Shown piece by piece: positions 33,558-40,846 of a DNA stretch of 40,846 nt. The notes beneath the pieces were generated by a model that did no database searches, was not told the origin of the DNA, and saw only the letters and a list, made by a program, of their open reading frames with translations. The translations under genes and the position numbers were made by a program. The DNA is from Bacteroidales bacterium (GTDB lineage: Bacteria; Bacteroidota; Bacteroidia; Bacteroidales; UBA7960). How positions within the stretch are numbered: the stretch's first letter is position 1; each line of letters opens with the position of its first letter. The stretch spans positions 1-40,846 of the forward strand of contig SKUN01000151.1 of the NCBI GenBank assembly GCA_007129945.1, in the 5' to 3' direction.

Positions 33558-34049
33558 ATGACAACCAGTAATTATAAAAGACCTTCATGGGATGAATATT
33601 TCATGGAGATTGCCCATACGGTAAGCAAACGAGCAACTTGTGACCGGGGAAGAAGCGGATGCGTCATTGCCAAAGGGCGGCAAATTCTTGTCACCGGTTA
33701 TGTGGGATCTCCCACAGGCCTCCCTCATTGCGATGATGCGGGTCATCAAATGAAAAAACTTCAGCACGAGGATGGCCGCGTAACCACCCACTGCATGCGG
33801 ACAGTCCACGCTGAACAAAATGCCATCTGCCAGGCGGCAAAACTGGGCATCAGCATTGAGGGTGCCACCCTATACTGCCGGATGACTCCCTGCAGGGTTT
33901 GCGCCATGCTCATAATCAACTGCGGGATTAAACGGGTGGTTTGTGAAAAAAAATACCACGCCGGCAGTGAATCGGAACAATTGTTCGCTGAAGCCGGCGT
34001 GGTACTTGAATATTTCTCAGATGAGGTACTGCAATATAAAAATCAGTAA
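33558..34049 (+). CDS. dCMP deaminase (ComEB-type)
   Basis: A 163-residue zinc-dependent deoxycytidylate deaminase, which converts dCMP to dUMP for thymidylate synthesis. The zinc and catalytic residues are H84-A-E86 and C112-R-V-C115 in P-C-R-V-C. The substrate loop G-Y-V-G-S-P-T-G-L-P-H-C (47-58) and the segment A-T-C-D-R-G-R-S-G-C-V-I (26-37) are hallmarks of the dCMP deaminase group rather than of cytidine or tRNA deaminases. It follows the P-loop kinase gene by 2 nt, so the two are surely co-expressed. Its 3' end contains a strong inverted repeat, and its stop is 6 nt from the stop of the convergent peptidase gene. Confidence 0.93.
   Translation: MTTSNYKRPSWDEYFMEIAHTVSKRATCDRGRSGCVIAKGRQILVTGYVGSPTGLPHCDDAGHQMKKLQHEDGRVTTHCMRTVHAEQNAICQAAKLGISIEGATLYCRMTPCRVCAMLIINCGIKRVVCEKKYHAGSESEQLFAEAGVVLEYFSDEVLQYKNQ
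33954..34004 (+). repeat. Inverted repeat inside the 3' end of the dCMP deaminase gene
   Basis: TACCACGCCGGC (33954-33965) pairs perfectly with GCCGGCGTGGTA (33993-34004) over 12 bp. Inside it AGTGAA and TTCGCT pair over a further 6 bp (one G-T pair) after a 3-nt bulge. The structure is coding and ends about 45 nt before the stop. It may slow or attenuate transcription at this convergent gene end. Confidence 0.55.
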
Positions 34050-34055
34050 TCAGGG

Positions 34056-35051
34056 TTACTCGTCGCCAAAGATCTTCACCACGCGCTCACCGTCTGAACG
34101 GGTGTAGCCACGAAACATTCCCGACGTATTGAAAGGCATACTCACGTTGCCGTCTTTATCAACGGCAATCAGACCGCCATTCACACCCAGTTCCCGGAGA
34201 GTTCCATGGATAATACTGTTGGTGGCCTCCTCCAGTTCAACACCTTTGTAACGCATCTGTGCAGACACATCATACGCCACGGCATATTTAATGAAGTATT
34301 CGCCATGCCCGGTGGAGGAAACGGCACAACTGGAGTTCTCCGCATAAGTTCCTGCACCGATAATCGGGCTGTCTCCCACACGGTTGTAACGCTTTGCGGT
34401 CATTCCGCCCGTGGAGGTAGCGGCTGCCAGGTTTCCGTTTTTATCAAGGGCAACCGCACCAACTGTACCCATCATATCTGCAGAATCGATATAGCCGGTT
34501 TCGTCCATCTGGCGAAGCCGTTCCTGCAACTGGTCGTAACGGTACTGATCAAAAAAGTAAGAAGGATCCACGGTTTCTGCACCGTGCTCCATGGCGAAAG
34601 TTTCCGCCCCGGTACCGGACAAAAGCACATGGGGGGAAAGATCCATCACTTTACGGGCAGTGCTGATGGGGTTTCGGATATTGGTCACTCCTGCAATGGC
34701 ACCTGCCGTCATCTGCTGACCGCACATAATGGAAGCATCCAGCTCATTGCCACCCTCGTGCGTAAAAACAGCTCCTTTCCCTGCATTAAATTTGGGAGAA
34801 TCCTCCATGATCCGCACTGCAGCTTCCACTGCTTCAAGGCTGGAACCACCCGCTTCAAGTATGGCCTCCCCGGCATCCAGGGCCTCATTCAATTTGGCAT
34901 AAAAAGCCTCTTCCCGGTCCTCAGGCACCCGCTCACGATCCACATTTCCGGCCCCACCGTGGATTACCAGGGTATAATTCCCCTGGGCAAAAAGCCCGGA
35001 GAAACCTGCCAGGCAGACAAACATCAAAAAAACAGTCAATTTTTTAATCAT
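34056..35051 (-). CDS. Secreted isoaspartyl peptidase/L-asparaginase (Ntn-hydrolase)
   Basis: A 331-residue plant-type asparaginase (T2 family) that matures by self-cleavage between G195 and T196 in M-M-G-T-V-G-A-V; T196 becomes the nucleophile. It hydrolyses isoaspartyl dipeptides and asparagine. N-F-N-A-G-K-G-like F-N-A-G-K-G-A-V-F (88-96) and T-G-H-G-E-Y-F near 250 are further marks. An N-terminal signal peptide (hydrophobic 5-20, ending F-A-Q) sends it to the periplasm, where it could recycle damaged peptides. It follows the OmpH-like gene by 13 nt on the minus strand and is probably in the same transcript. Confidence 0.93.
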   Translation of the reverse strand: MIKKLTVFLMFVCLAGFSGLFAQGNYTLVIHGGAGNVDRERVPEDREEAFYAKLNEALDAGEAILEAGGSSLEAVEAAVRIMEDSPKFNAGKGAVFTHEGGNELDASIMCGQQMTAGAIAGVTNIRNPISTARKVMDLSPHVLLSGTGAETFAMEHGAETVDPSYFFDQYRYDQLQERLRQMDETGYIDSADMMGTVGAVALDKNGNLAAATSTGGMTAKRYNRVGDSPIIGAGTYAENSSCAVSSTGHGEYFIKYAVAYDVSAQMRYKGVELEEATNSIIHGTLRELGVNGGLIAVDKDGNVSMPFNTSGMFRGYTRSDGERVVKIFGDE

Positions 35052-35064
35052 CGTTCAATTGGGT

Positions 35065-35733
35065 TTATTGGTTTTGTTCATATTCATAATTCAGCTGATC
35101 AAGAACTTCTGCTGTCACATCGTATGCCTGGTCAGCAAACAGAATTCCGCCTCCACGTGAATAGCCCAGGATAAAGTCATACCCCTGATCCCGGTTGTAG
35201 CGCTCCAGAAAGTCACTGATCCTGTCCAGCAATTCCTCATTCAACTCCCTTTCCTTCCTGGCAAGGCGATCCATATATGTTTCATTAAGCTGCATCAGGT
35301 CCTGCTGACGCTGCATCAATTCCTGCTCCATCAGCTGGGCTTCTTCCATGTCAATAGTCCCCGCCTGAATCTGTTGCTGAAAGCGCTCCACGTCATTCTG
35401 AAAAGTGCGTTGACGCCTTTCCAGATCAGTTTCCAGCTGTCTTTGCTCGGTTTCAAAATCTGCCCGCATATCAATGGCCATGGTATACTGCTCCATCAGA
35501 ATCTCATTATTCACATAAGCAATGGCATGCGTGGCCTCATCAATTTTTCTTTCAACCACAGGAATCTCCCCTGCATTCTGTTCTTCCCCGACCGGGCTTC
35601 CCATAAAATGAAGTCCGTAGAGTACAACGAGGCCCAGAAAAAGAACCACATTAATAACCATGCCCTTGTTCATTCCACCGGATGCAGGTTCCCTGTCAGG
35701 GGTAGCCTGTTCCATCTTCTCTTTTTTTTCCAT
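35065..35733 (-). CDS. OmpH/Skp-like protein with N-terminal membrane anchor
   Basis: A 222-residue protein of the Skp/OmpH periplasmic chaperone family. Residues 25-44 form one hydrophobic helix preceded by a basic and polar cytoplasmic tail, without a clear signal-peptidase site, so it is probably tethered to the inner membrane. After I-A-Y-V-N-N-E-I-L (about 72-80) comes a long charged coiled coil (about 88-180) that would form the tentacle arms, then a beta-forming end with D-F-I-L-G-Y-S-R-G-G-G-I-L-F. Skp proteins hold unfolded outer-membrane proteins. It lies between recQ and the isoaspartyl peptidase gene, all on the minus strand. Confidence 0.85.
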   Translation of the reverse strand: MEKKEKMEQATPDREPASGGMNKGMVINVVLFLGLVVLYGLHFMGSPVGEEQNAGEIPVVERKIDEATHAIAYVNNEILMEQYTMAIDMRADFETEQRQLETDLERRQRTFQNDVERFQQQIQAGTIDMEEAQLMEQELMQRQQDLMQLNETYMDRLARKERELNEELLDRISDFLERYNRDQGYDFILGYSRGGGILFADQAYDVTAEVLDQLNYEYEQNQ

Positions 35734-35743
35734 ATTGAATGTT

Positions 35744-35775
35744 GATTGTAGATAGTGATTGTAGATAGTGATTGT
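35744..35775. repeat. 13-bp tandem repeat (about 2.5 copies)
   Basis: The unit GATTGTAGATAGT occurs at 35744-35756 and 35757-35769, followed by a partial GATTGT at 35770-35775. It fills half of the 61-bp gap between recQ and the OmpH-like gene, so copy-number change could alter spacing upstream of the latter. Confidence 0.85.
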
Positions 35776-35794
35776 TATTGCAAAGCGTTATCTG

Positions 35795-38023
35795 CTAGTT
35801 TCCCATCTCCGACATAAAACGTATCCGGACCAGTCTGACCTCCTCTGCTGTGAAATCGTCCTCTCCCAGTTCTTCGAGGGCCTGCTCAAAAGAATCGCTT
35901 TCTGCTGTGGTGAAATAATCAAATATTTCCTCCTGCTTGTCCACGTCGACCGCCTCGTTAATATAGTAACCAATGTCAATTTTGGTACCGGAAGCTACAA
36001 TACTCTCGAGTTCGTGCAGCAGGTCATCAAAATCCAGCCCTTTGGCCTCAGCAAGATCCTCCAGGGAAACTTTCCGGTCAATATTCCGGATCAGGTACAC
36101 CTTCAGTCCGGATTTATTCACCACAGATTTCACCACCATATCCATGGGCCGTTCGATCTCATTGTCTTCAACATACCTGGATATCAGACCAATAAATGGA
36201 CGACCAAAACGCTCTGCCTTTCCGCTGCCTACCCCTGTGATCTGTTTCAATTCGTCGAGTTTGACCGGGTACTGGATGGCCATATCCTCCAGCGACGGAT
36301 CCTGAAAGATAACAAAGGGAGGAAGGTTGTGTTTACGGGCCATCTGTTTACGAAGGTCTTTAAGCAATGAGAAAAGGACCTTATCCGTTGCACTGGTTTT
36401 CTGAGCCATTCCTGCTACGCTGTCGGCATCATCAGGGGTATCGTAATCATGATCTTTACTCATCCGGACAGAGCGGGGATTCTCCAGGTACCCATGTCCT
36501 GCTGCCGTGACCTTCAATGTGCCATAGTCTTCGATATCCTTTTCCAGAAGCCGTTCAACGAGGCTTTGCCTCAGAACAGCGTACCAGAACTTCTCATCTC
36601 TGTGGGCGCCTTTGCCAAAAACATCCAGCTGATTGTGCTTGCAGGATTTAACAGCTGTGGTATTTTTTCCCATAAGAACGCTGATTACATGTTTAGGTTT
36701 AAACAATTCCTTCACCGCAATAACGGCTTCTAACAGCAGGCAAATATATTCTTTTCCTTCAAATTTTTCTTTCGGATTCAGACAATTGTCACATGATCCG
36801 CAATTTCCTTTGTCATATACTTCACCGAAGTAGTTTAAAAGTGTTTTTCTCCGGCAGATGGAGGATTCAGCATAAGCAACTGTTTCCATAAGCAACTGCA
36901 TCCCGACCTCCTGTTCGGCCACCGGTTTCCCTTTCAGGAATTTTTCCATCTTCTGGATGTCATCGTAAGAATAGAAAGCAATGCAATTCCCCTCTCCTTC
37001 ATCCCGACCGGCACGACCGGTTTCCTGGTAGTACGCCTCAAGGCTTTTCGGGATATCGTGATGGATAACGTAACGGACATCGGGTTTATCGATTCCCATT
37101 CCGAAAGCAATGGTGGCAACGATCACCTCCGCATCCTCCATCAGGAACTTATCCTGGTTGTTCACCCTGACCGCGGCATCCAGACCGGCATGATAGGGAA
37201 GCGCACGAATTCCGTTTACCTGCAAAGTGGCAGCGAGTTCTTCCACCTTTTTACGGCTGAGGCAATAAATAATTCCTGATTTACCCTCCTGCGACTTGAC
37301 ATAATGAATAATATCACGGGTGATATTCTTTGTTTTAGGTCGGATCTCATAGTAAAGATTGGGCCGGTTAAAAGACGAAATAAAGTGGCGCGCATCCGTC
37401 ATTCCCAAATTTTTCTGGATATCCTGCTGTACTTTCAGGGTGGCTGTAGCGGTAAGTGCAATTACAGGTACTTTCCGCTCAAAGGCCTCGATAATCGGAC
37501 GCAAACGCCGGTATTCAGGCCTGAAGTCATGCCCCCATTCAGAAATACAATGGGCTTCGTCTACGGCAAAAAATGAAATGTCGAGCGTTTTGAGAAACGA
37601 TACATTCTCCTCCTTGGTAAGCGATTCCGGGGCCACATACAATAACTTGGTCACCCCGCTGCTGAGATCACTTTTTACCTGGTTGACCTCCGCACGGGTA
37701 AGAGAGGAGTTCAACACATGGGCAATGCCGTCAAAAGATGCAAAATTGCGGATGGCATCCACCTGGTTCTTCATGAGGGCAATCAGAGGAGAAACAATGA
37801 TGGCCGTACCCTTTCCTATCAGGGCAGGCAACTGGTAGCACATAGACTTACCACCACCGGTGGGCATGATCACAAAAGAGTCATTCCCGTTCATCAGGCA
37901 TTGAACGATGGCTTCCTGGTCTCCTTTAAACGTTCCGTATCCGAAAATCTGTTTAAGCAGTTCACGAAGAGAAACACTGCTTTTTACCTCCATGGTATTA
38001 TTATCTATATTGTGCACTTCCAT
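35795..38023 (-). CDS. recQ: ATP-dependent DNA helicase RecQ
   Basis: A 742-residue superfamily 2 3'-5' DNA helicase for recombination and fork repair. Walker A is T55-G-G-G-K-S60 and the Walker B is D155-E-A-H with the following C-I-S-E-W-G-H-D-F aromatic loop. The RecQ zinc domain has C-R-R-K...C-G-S-C-D-N-C (about 395-420), then a winged helix (RQC) and an HRDC domain (about 545-620, L-P-P-F-V-I-F-Q-D). A further 120-residue tail is usual in Bacteroidota RecQ. M11 is an alternative start. It is divergent from kdsD across 145 bp; no perfect -7 box is visible on its side. Confidence 0.96.
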   Translation of the reverse strand: MEVHNIDNNTMEVKSSVSLRELLKQIFGYGTFKGDQEAIVQCLMNGNDSFVIMPTGGGKSMCYQLPALIGKGTAIIVSPLIALMKNQVDAIRNFASFDGIAHVLNSSLTRAEVNQVKSDLSSGVTKLLYVAPESLTKEENVSFLKTLDISFFAVDEAHCISEWGHDFRPEYRRLRPIIEAFERKVPVIALTATATLKVQQDIQKNLGMTDARHFISSFNRPNLYYEIRPKTKNITRDIIHYVKSQEGKSGIIYCLSRKKVEELAATLQVNGIRALPYHAGLDAAVRVNNQDKFLMEDAEVIVATIAFGMGIDKPDVRYVIHHDIPKSLEAYYQETGRAGRDEGEGNCIAFYSYDDIQKMEKFLKGKPVAEQEVGMQLLMETVAYAESSICRRKTLLNYFGEVYDKGNCGSCDNCLNPKEKFEGKEYICLLLEAVIAVKELFKPKHVISVLMGKNTTAVKSCKHNQLDVFGKGAHRDEKFWYAVLRQSLVERLLEKDIEDYGTLKVTAAGHGYLENPRSVRMSKDHDYDTPDDADSVAGMAQKTSATDKVLFSLLKDLRKQMARKHNLPPFVIFQDPSLEDMAIQYPVKLDELKQITGVGSGKAERFGRPFIGLISRYVEDNEIERPMDMVVKSVVNKSGLKVYLIRNIDRKVSLEDLAEAKGLDFDDLLHELESIVASGTKIDIGYYINEAVDVDKQEEIFDYFTTAESDSFEQALEELGEDDFTAEEVRLVRIRFMSEMGN

Positions 38024-38101
38024 AACACCGTAACAAAAAACAGGCCGAAATATTTAATCAATGAATTATAACAGTTTTTTCCCATTTTGGGAAAAATCGC
38101 G

Positions 38102-38109
38102 TAGGTTTG
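38102..38109 (+). promoter_or_regulatory. Candidate -7 promoter element of kdsD
   Basis: TAGGTTTG is a perfect TAnnTTTG element 59 nt before the kdsD start. The nearest TTTG (38086-38089) is only 12 nt upstream, too close for a standard -33 box. A second near match TAAATTTA lies at 38115-38122. Confidence 0.4.
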
Positions 38110-38168
38110 TAGTGTAAATTTAGTATTAAATAAATGGTTTAACAAAGTTTTTCAATAATTATAATAAA

Positions 38169-39134
38169 GTGAAATCAGCCAGGGAAATCAAGGAAATTGC
38201 ATTGCATACGATAGAAGATGAGCGGCTGGCGATAAGTCGCTTAAAAAACTATATCGATGATGATTTTGTGCTGGCCGTTGAACAAATCCTTCGGAGCAAA
38301 GGCCGCATTGTTGTAACTGGTATCGGTAAAAGTGCCATCATTGCAGAAAAGATCGTGGCAACCTTCAACTCAACGGGAACCCCGGCCATCTTTATGCATG
38401 CAGCGGATGCCATTCACGGAGATCTGGGCATCATCCAGAACGAGGATCTGGTCATGTGTATCAGCAACAGCGGAAACACCCCTGAAATCAAGGTGCTCGT
38501 TCCTATGCTCAAAGCACTGGGCGCCAGTCTGATTGCCATGACCGGCAACACCAGCTCATATCTTGCCAGGCAATCGGACATACTGATTAATACAACGGTC
38601 GAAAATGAGGCTACCCCGGGCAATCCGGCCCCCACCTGCAGCACCACTGCCCAGCTGGTCATGGGTGATGCCATGGCCATTGCGTTGCTTCACTGCCGTG
38701 GATTTACTGCCAGTGATTTTGCGAAATACCATCCGGGAGGATCCCTGGGCAAGCAACTTTACATGAAAGCTGAGAACCTTTATCCGCGTAATGAAAAACC
38801 TGCGGTTTTGCTGGACGACGATATCCAGACCATTATTGTGGAGATTTCCGGGAAACGCCTGGGAGCTACCGCTGTTTTGGATAAAGGGCAGGTTGTGGGC
38901 ATTATTACGGACGGTGACCTTCGGCGGATGCTTCAGAAAAACCAGGATATTTCCGGCATCCGGGCCAACGATATTATGAGTGCCAATCCGAAAGTCATAA
39001 CCGGTGACACCCTGGCCGTGGATGCCCTGCAACTGATGCGACAAAATAACATCACCCAGCTTATCGTTGTGGATAACAATGAATACAAGGGCATTGTCCA
39101 TTTGCACGATATTCTCAATGAAGGCATTATCTGA
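38169..39134 (+). CDS. kdsD: D-arabinose 5-phosphate isomerase (KdsD/KpsF/GutQ)
   Basis: This enzyme makes arabinose 5-phosphate from ribulose 5-phosphate, the first step to Kdo for lipopolysaccharide. The 321-residue protein has an N-terminal SIS sugar-isomerase domain (about 35-175) with T-G-I-G-K-S-A-I-I-A-E-K and S-N-S-G-N-T-P-E, H-P-G-G-S-L-G-K near 193, and two CBS domains (about 205-320). The only start fitting the family N-terminus is GTG at 38169. The next gene, 30 nt later, is lptB, another lipopolysaccharide gene, as in the E. coli kdsD-lptB cluster, although kdsC, lptC and lptA are missing here. Confidence 0.94.
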   Translation: MKSAREIKEIALHTIEDERLAISRLKNYIDDDFVLAVEQILRSKGRIVVTGIGKSAIIAEKIVATFNSTGTPAIFMHAADAIHGDLGIIQNEDLVMCISNSGNTPEIKVLVPMLKALGASLIAMTGNTSSYLARQSDILINTTVENEATPGNPAPTCSTTAQLVMGDAMAIALLHCRGFTASDFAKYHPGGSLGKQLYMKAENLYPRNEKPAVLLDDDIQTIIVEISGKRLGATAVLDKGQVVGIITDGDLRRMLQKNQDISGIRANDIMSANPKVITGDTLAVDALQLMRQNNITQLIVVDNNEYKGIVHLHDILNEGII

Positions 39135-39164
39135 CCCTTTTAACGATTCCTAACACCTGTCTGC

Positions 39165-39899
39165 ATGAACAGTATGAAGTTGTATACACAAAACCTGGTA
39201 AAAAAATACAAGAAGCGCGTGGTGGTCAACCATGTGTCGGTTGAAGTAAGTCAGGGGGAGATCGTCGGGTTGCTTGGCCCCAACGGTGCCGGTAAAACCA
39301 CGACTTTTTACATGATGGTGGGATTGATCAAACCCAATAAAGGATCGATCCACCTGGAAAACGAGAACATCACCAGCCTGCCCATGTATAAAAGGGCACA
39401 GATGGGCATTGGTTACCTGGCACAGGAAGCCAGTGTGTTTCGCAGCCTCAGCGTGGAGGATAATATAAAAGCCGTACTGGAATTTACTGACAAAAGTAAA
39501 GAAGAACAAAAGGAAAAGCTTGAAAGCCTGCTGGATGAATTCGGATTGCAATATATCAGGAAAAGTAAGGGCATTACACTTTCTGGCGGAGAAAGGAGGC
39601 GAACAGAAATTGCCAGGTCACTGGCCGTGGATCCCAAATTTATTTTGCTGGATGAGCCCTTTGCAGGAGTTGACCCCATTGCCGTTGAAGATATCCAGGG
39701 AATCGTTTCGCAGCTCAAAGAAAGGAATATCGGGGTATTGATCACAGATCATAATGTACATGAAACCCTGTCAATTACCGACAGGGCCTACCTGCTCTTT
39801 GAAGGCTCCATTCTGAAAGCCGGCACCTCCGACGAACTGGCGGAAGACCCGGAGGTAAGGAAATTATACCTGGGGGAAAGTTTCCAGCTGAGGCGCTGA
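39165..39899 (+). CDS. lptB: LPS export ABC transporter ATP-binding protein
   Basis: LptB powers extraction of lipopolysaccharide by LptFG and its transfer along the Lpt bridge. The 244-residue ATPase has Walker A G38-P-N-G-A-G-K-T-T, signature L139-S-G-G-E-R-R, Walker B F-I-L-L-D-E-P (159-165) and switch H196. The double-arginine signature and [14 protein letters not shown]-loop are characteristic of LptB. ATG 39165 or the in-frame ATG 39174 may be the start. Its stop is 2 nt from the stop of the convergent ispF gene. Confidence 0.95.
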   Translation: MNSMKLYTQNLVKKYKKRVVVNHVSVEVSQGEIVGLLGPNGAGKTTTFYMMVGLIKPNKGSIHLENENITSLPMYKRAQMGIGYLAQEASVFRSLSVEDNIKAVLEFTDKSKEEQKEKLESLLDEFGLQYIRKSKGITLSGGERRRTEIARSLAVDPKFILLDEPFAGVDPIAVEDIQGIVSQLKERNIGVLITDHNVHETLSITDRAYLLFEGSILKAGTSDELAEDPEVRKLYLGESFQLRR

Positions 39900-39901
39900 C
39901 C

Positions 39902-40378
39902 CTATCCGGACGATCTGACGAGGACAACAGCCTGAGCGGCAACGCCCTCTTCGCGACCAACAAACCCCAGTTTTTCAGTTGTAGTGGCTTTAACCGAAAG
40001 CTGATCCGGGTTAAGCTGCATCAATTCGCACAATACCCGTTTCATTTCAGGAATATATGGGGAGATCTTCGGTTGCTGCAGGCAAACGGTGGAATCAATA
40101 TTACCGATTATCATACCCCGTTGATGAAGCAGCAGCATAACCTTTTCCAGTAACCATTTACTGTCGGCATCTTTATAACGGGGATCGGTATCCGGAAAAT
40201 GCTGACCGATATCCCCAAGGGCCGCGGCACCCAGCAAGGCATCCATAATGGCATGAATCAGCACATCGGCATCGGAGTGACCCACAGCGCCTTTATCATA
40301 AGGGATCAACACCCCTCCGATCACAAATGGCCGGTTGCCATCAAGCCGGTGCACATCATATCCAAAGCCGACACGCAT
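39902..40378 (-). CDS. ispF: 2-C-methyl-D-erythritol 2,4-cyclodiphosphate synthase
   Basis: IspF closes the cyclodiphosphate ring in the MEP isoprenoid pathway, feeding quinones and undecaprenyl carriers. The 158-residue trimer-forming protein has the zinc ligands D8-V-H10 and H42, the signature G-H-S-D-A-D-V-L-I-H-A-I-M-D-A-L-L-G-A, G-D-I-G-x-x-F-P-D-T-D, and the C-terminal K-A-T-T-T-E-K-L-G-F-x-G-R-x-E-G. Length is exactly that of the family. It begins 8 nt after porV ends, implying co-transcription with this secretion gene. Confidence 0.97.
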   Translation of the reverse strand: MRVGFGYDVHRLDGNRPFVIGGVLIPYDKGAVGHSDADVLIHAIMDALLGAAALGDIGQHFPDTDPRYKDADSKWLLEKVMLLLHQRGMIIGNIDSTVCLQQPKISPYIPEMKRVLCELMQLNPDQLSVKATTTEKLGFVGREEGVAAQAVVLVRSSG

Positions 40379-40386
40379 ATCAGGGA

Positions 40387-40846
40387 TTATCTTTCAGCCC
40401 GCAGGGCATCAAAGTCAAACGACAGGGAGAAACGCAATACGTTTTCCAATGGGCTACGCTGGGCAACGGGAATCACATAGGCAAAATCAAGCCCGAATAC
40501 GTTATACTTCAAACCCAGTCCGACGGTAAAATACTTCCTGTTTCCCTTGTTTTCATGTTCATGGAAATATCCGGCGCGAATGGCAAACTGCTCGTCATAC
40601 CAGTACTCTGCCCCGGCCGAAATGGTAAATTCCTGCAATTCCTCACTGACCCCCCCCGGGGCATCGCTGAATGATCCCAGCATACCTGCCACCACAGAAC
40701 GATTGGGGTCTCTCCCCTCGGCAATGATCGGGTCATCGTTATCGTCAAACATAACCTGCCCGTTTTCATCACGCTCATAAACAGGGGGTGTGGGGACCAA
40801 CAGCTTATTGAAGTCTACCATAAATGCAAGGGTATTATAGTCATCA
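40387..40846 (-). CDS. porV: Type IX secretion outer-membrane protein PorV (C-terminal part, truncated by the window)
   Basis: The frame is open to the right edge; codons before the first in-window ATG read D-D-Y-N-T-L-A-F, so the start lies outside. The visible 152 residues form the end of an outer-membrane beta barrel: N-K-L-L-V-P-T-P-P, A-G-A-E-Y-W-Y-D-E-Q-F-A-I-R-A-G-Y-F, G-L-G-L-K-Y-N-V-F-G-L-D-F-A-Y. These match PorV (LptO), which shuttles type IX substrates from the translocon to the surface attachment complex with PorU. The FadL-like barrel family is certain in outline; PorV identity is strong from the N-K-L-L-V-P-T-P-P and D-F-A-Y segments. It is directly upstream of ispF. Confidence 0.87.
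   Translation of the reverse strand, partial: DDYNTLAFMVDFNKLLVPTPPVYERDENGQVMFDDNDDPIIAEGRDPNRSVVAGMLGSFSDAPGGVSEELQEFTISAGAEYWYDEQFAIRAGYFHEHENKGNRKYFTVGLGLKYNVFGLDFAYVIPVAQRSPLENVLRFSLSFDFDALRAER

Noticed and set aside
34206-35174. A 322-codon open frame on the plus strand
   Set aside because: It lies opposite the isoaspartyl peptidase gene, whose product has an intact signal peptide and catalytic Thr. The antisense translation is rich in Cys, His and Gly and has no recognisable domain.
1-40846. CRISPR arrays, insertion sequences, integrases, toxin-antitoxin or canonical defence genes
   Set aside because: No regularly spaced repeats, transposase or recombinase motifs, or small paired toxin genes were seen on either strand.

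Overview
The window reads as a chromosomal, gene-dense, mostly housekeeping segment of a Bacteroidota genome, class Bacteroidia by gene content. A Marinilabiliales-like lineage is my guess, but I cannot place it more finely. The grounds are a PorV-type subunit of type IX secretion; the parA-parB-DUF5683-dapB-lepB gene order and the ftsK-lolA pair, both common in this phylum; the divergent recQ/kdsD pair; near absence of Shine-Dalgarno sequences; and repeated TAnnTTTG -7 promoter elements in front of operon heads. I see no rRNA, tRNA, CRISPR array, insertion sequence or prophage. No intergenic gap exceeds about 225 bp.

Layout. 1-2246: end of a dacB-type D-Ala-D-Ala carboxypeptidase, then ilvE. 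2365-6542: a sodium/solute symporter on the minus strand, divergent from recR, which leads into a glycosyltransferase fused to a degenerate sugar-phosphate transferase. 6609-7976: a stand-alone 2-oxoacid dehydrogenase E2. 8102-12099: a compact four-gene operon (DnaQ-like exonuclease, an FAH-fold protein lacking metal ligands, a 23S rRNA methyltransferase, a MATE exporter). 12230-16049: a GH3 glycosidase fused to a serine beta-lactamase-like domain, plus a small membrane protein. 16212-22238: chromosome partition (ParA, ParB), lysine/peptidoglycan precursor synthesis (DapB), signal peptidase and a PLP decarboxylase. 22286-25494: FtsK and a LolA-like protein. 25496-29285 (minus): GuaA followed by a LysM/periplasmic-binding-fold protein. 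29381-34049: a YggS-type PLP protein, a PEP carboxykinase with a long extra C-terminal region, a cold-shock protein with promoter and terminator, and a P-loop kinase plus dCMP deaminase pair. 34056-38023 (minus): RecQ, a membrane-tethered Skp/OmpH-like protein and a secreted isoaspartyl peptidase. 38169-39899: kdsD and lptB, both for lipopolysaccharide. 39902-40846 (minus): ispF and the truncated porV.

Much of the region serves the envelope: peptidoglycan turnover (DacB, GH3-lactamase, LysM protein, DapB), lipopolysaccharide (KdsD, LptB), outer-membrane traffic (LolA-like, Skp-like, PorV, LepB). DNA maintenance (RecR, RecQ, ParAB, FtsK, exonuclease) is interleaved. I found no clear new multi-gene system. 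The most unusual objects are the roughly 214-residue unknown region fused to PEP carboxykinase, the FAH-fold protein without its metal ligands, the glycosyltransferase carrying a gutted sugar-transferase domain, the two-gene kinase/dCMP-deaminase module, and a two-tier hairpin between pckA and cspA.
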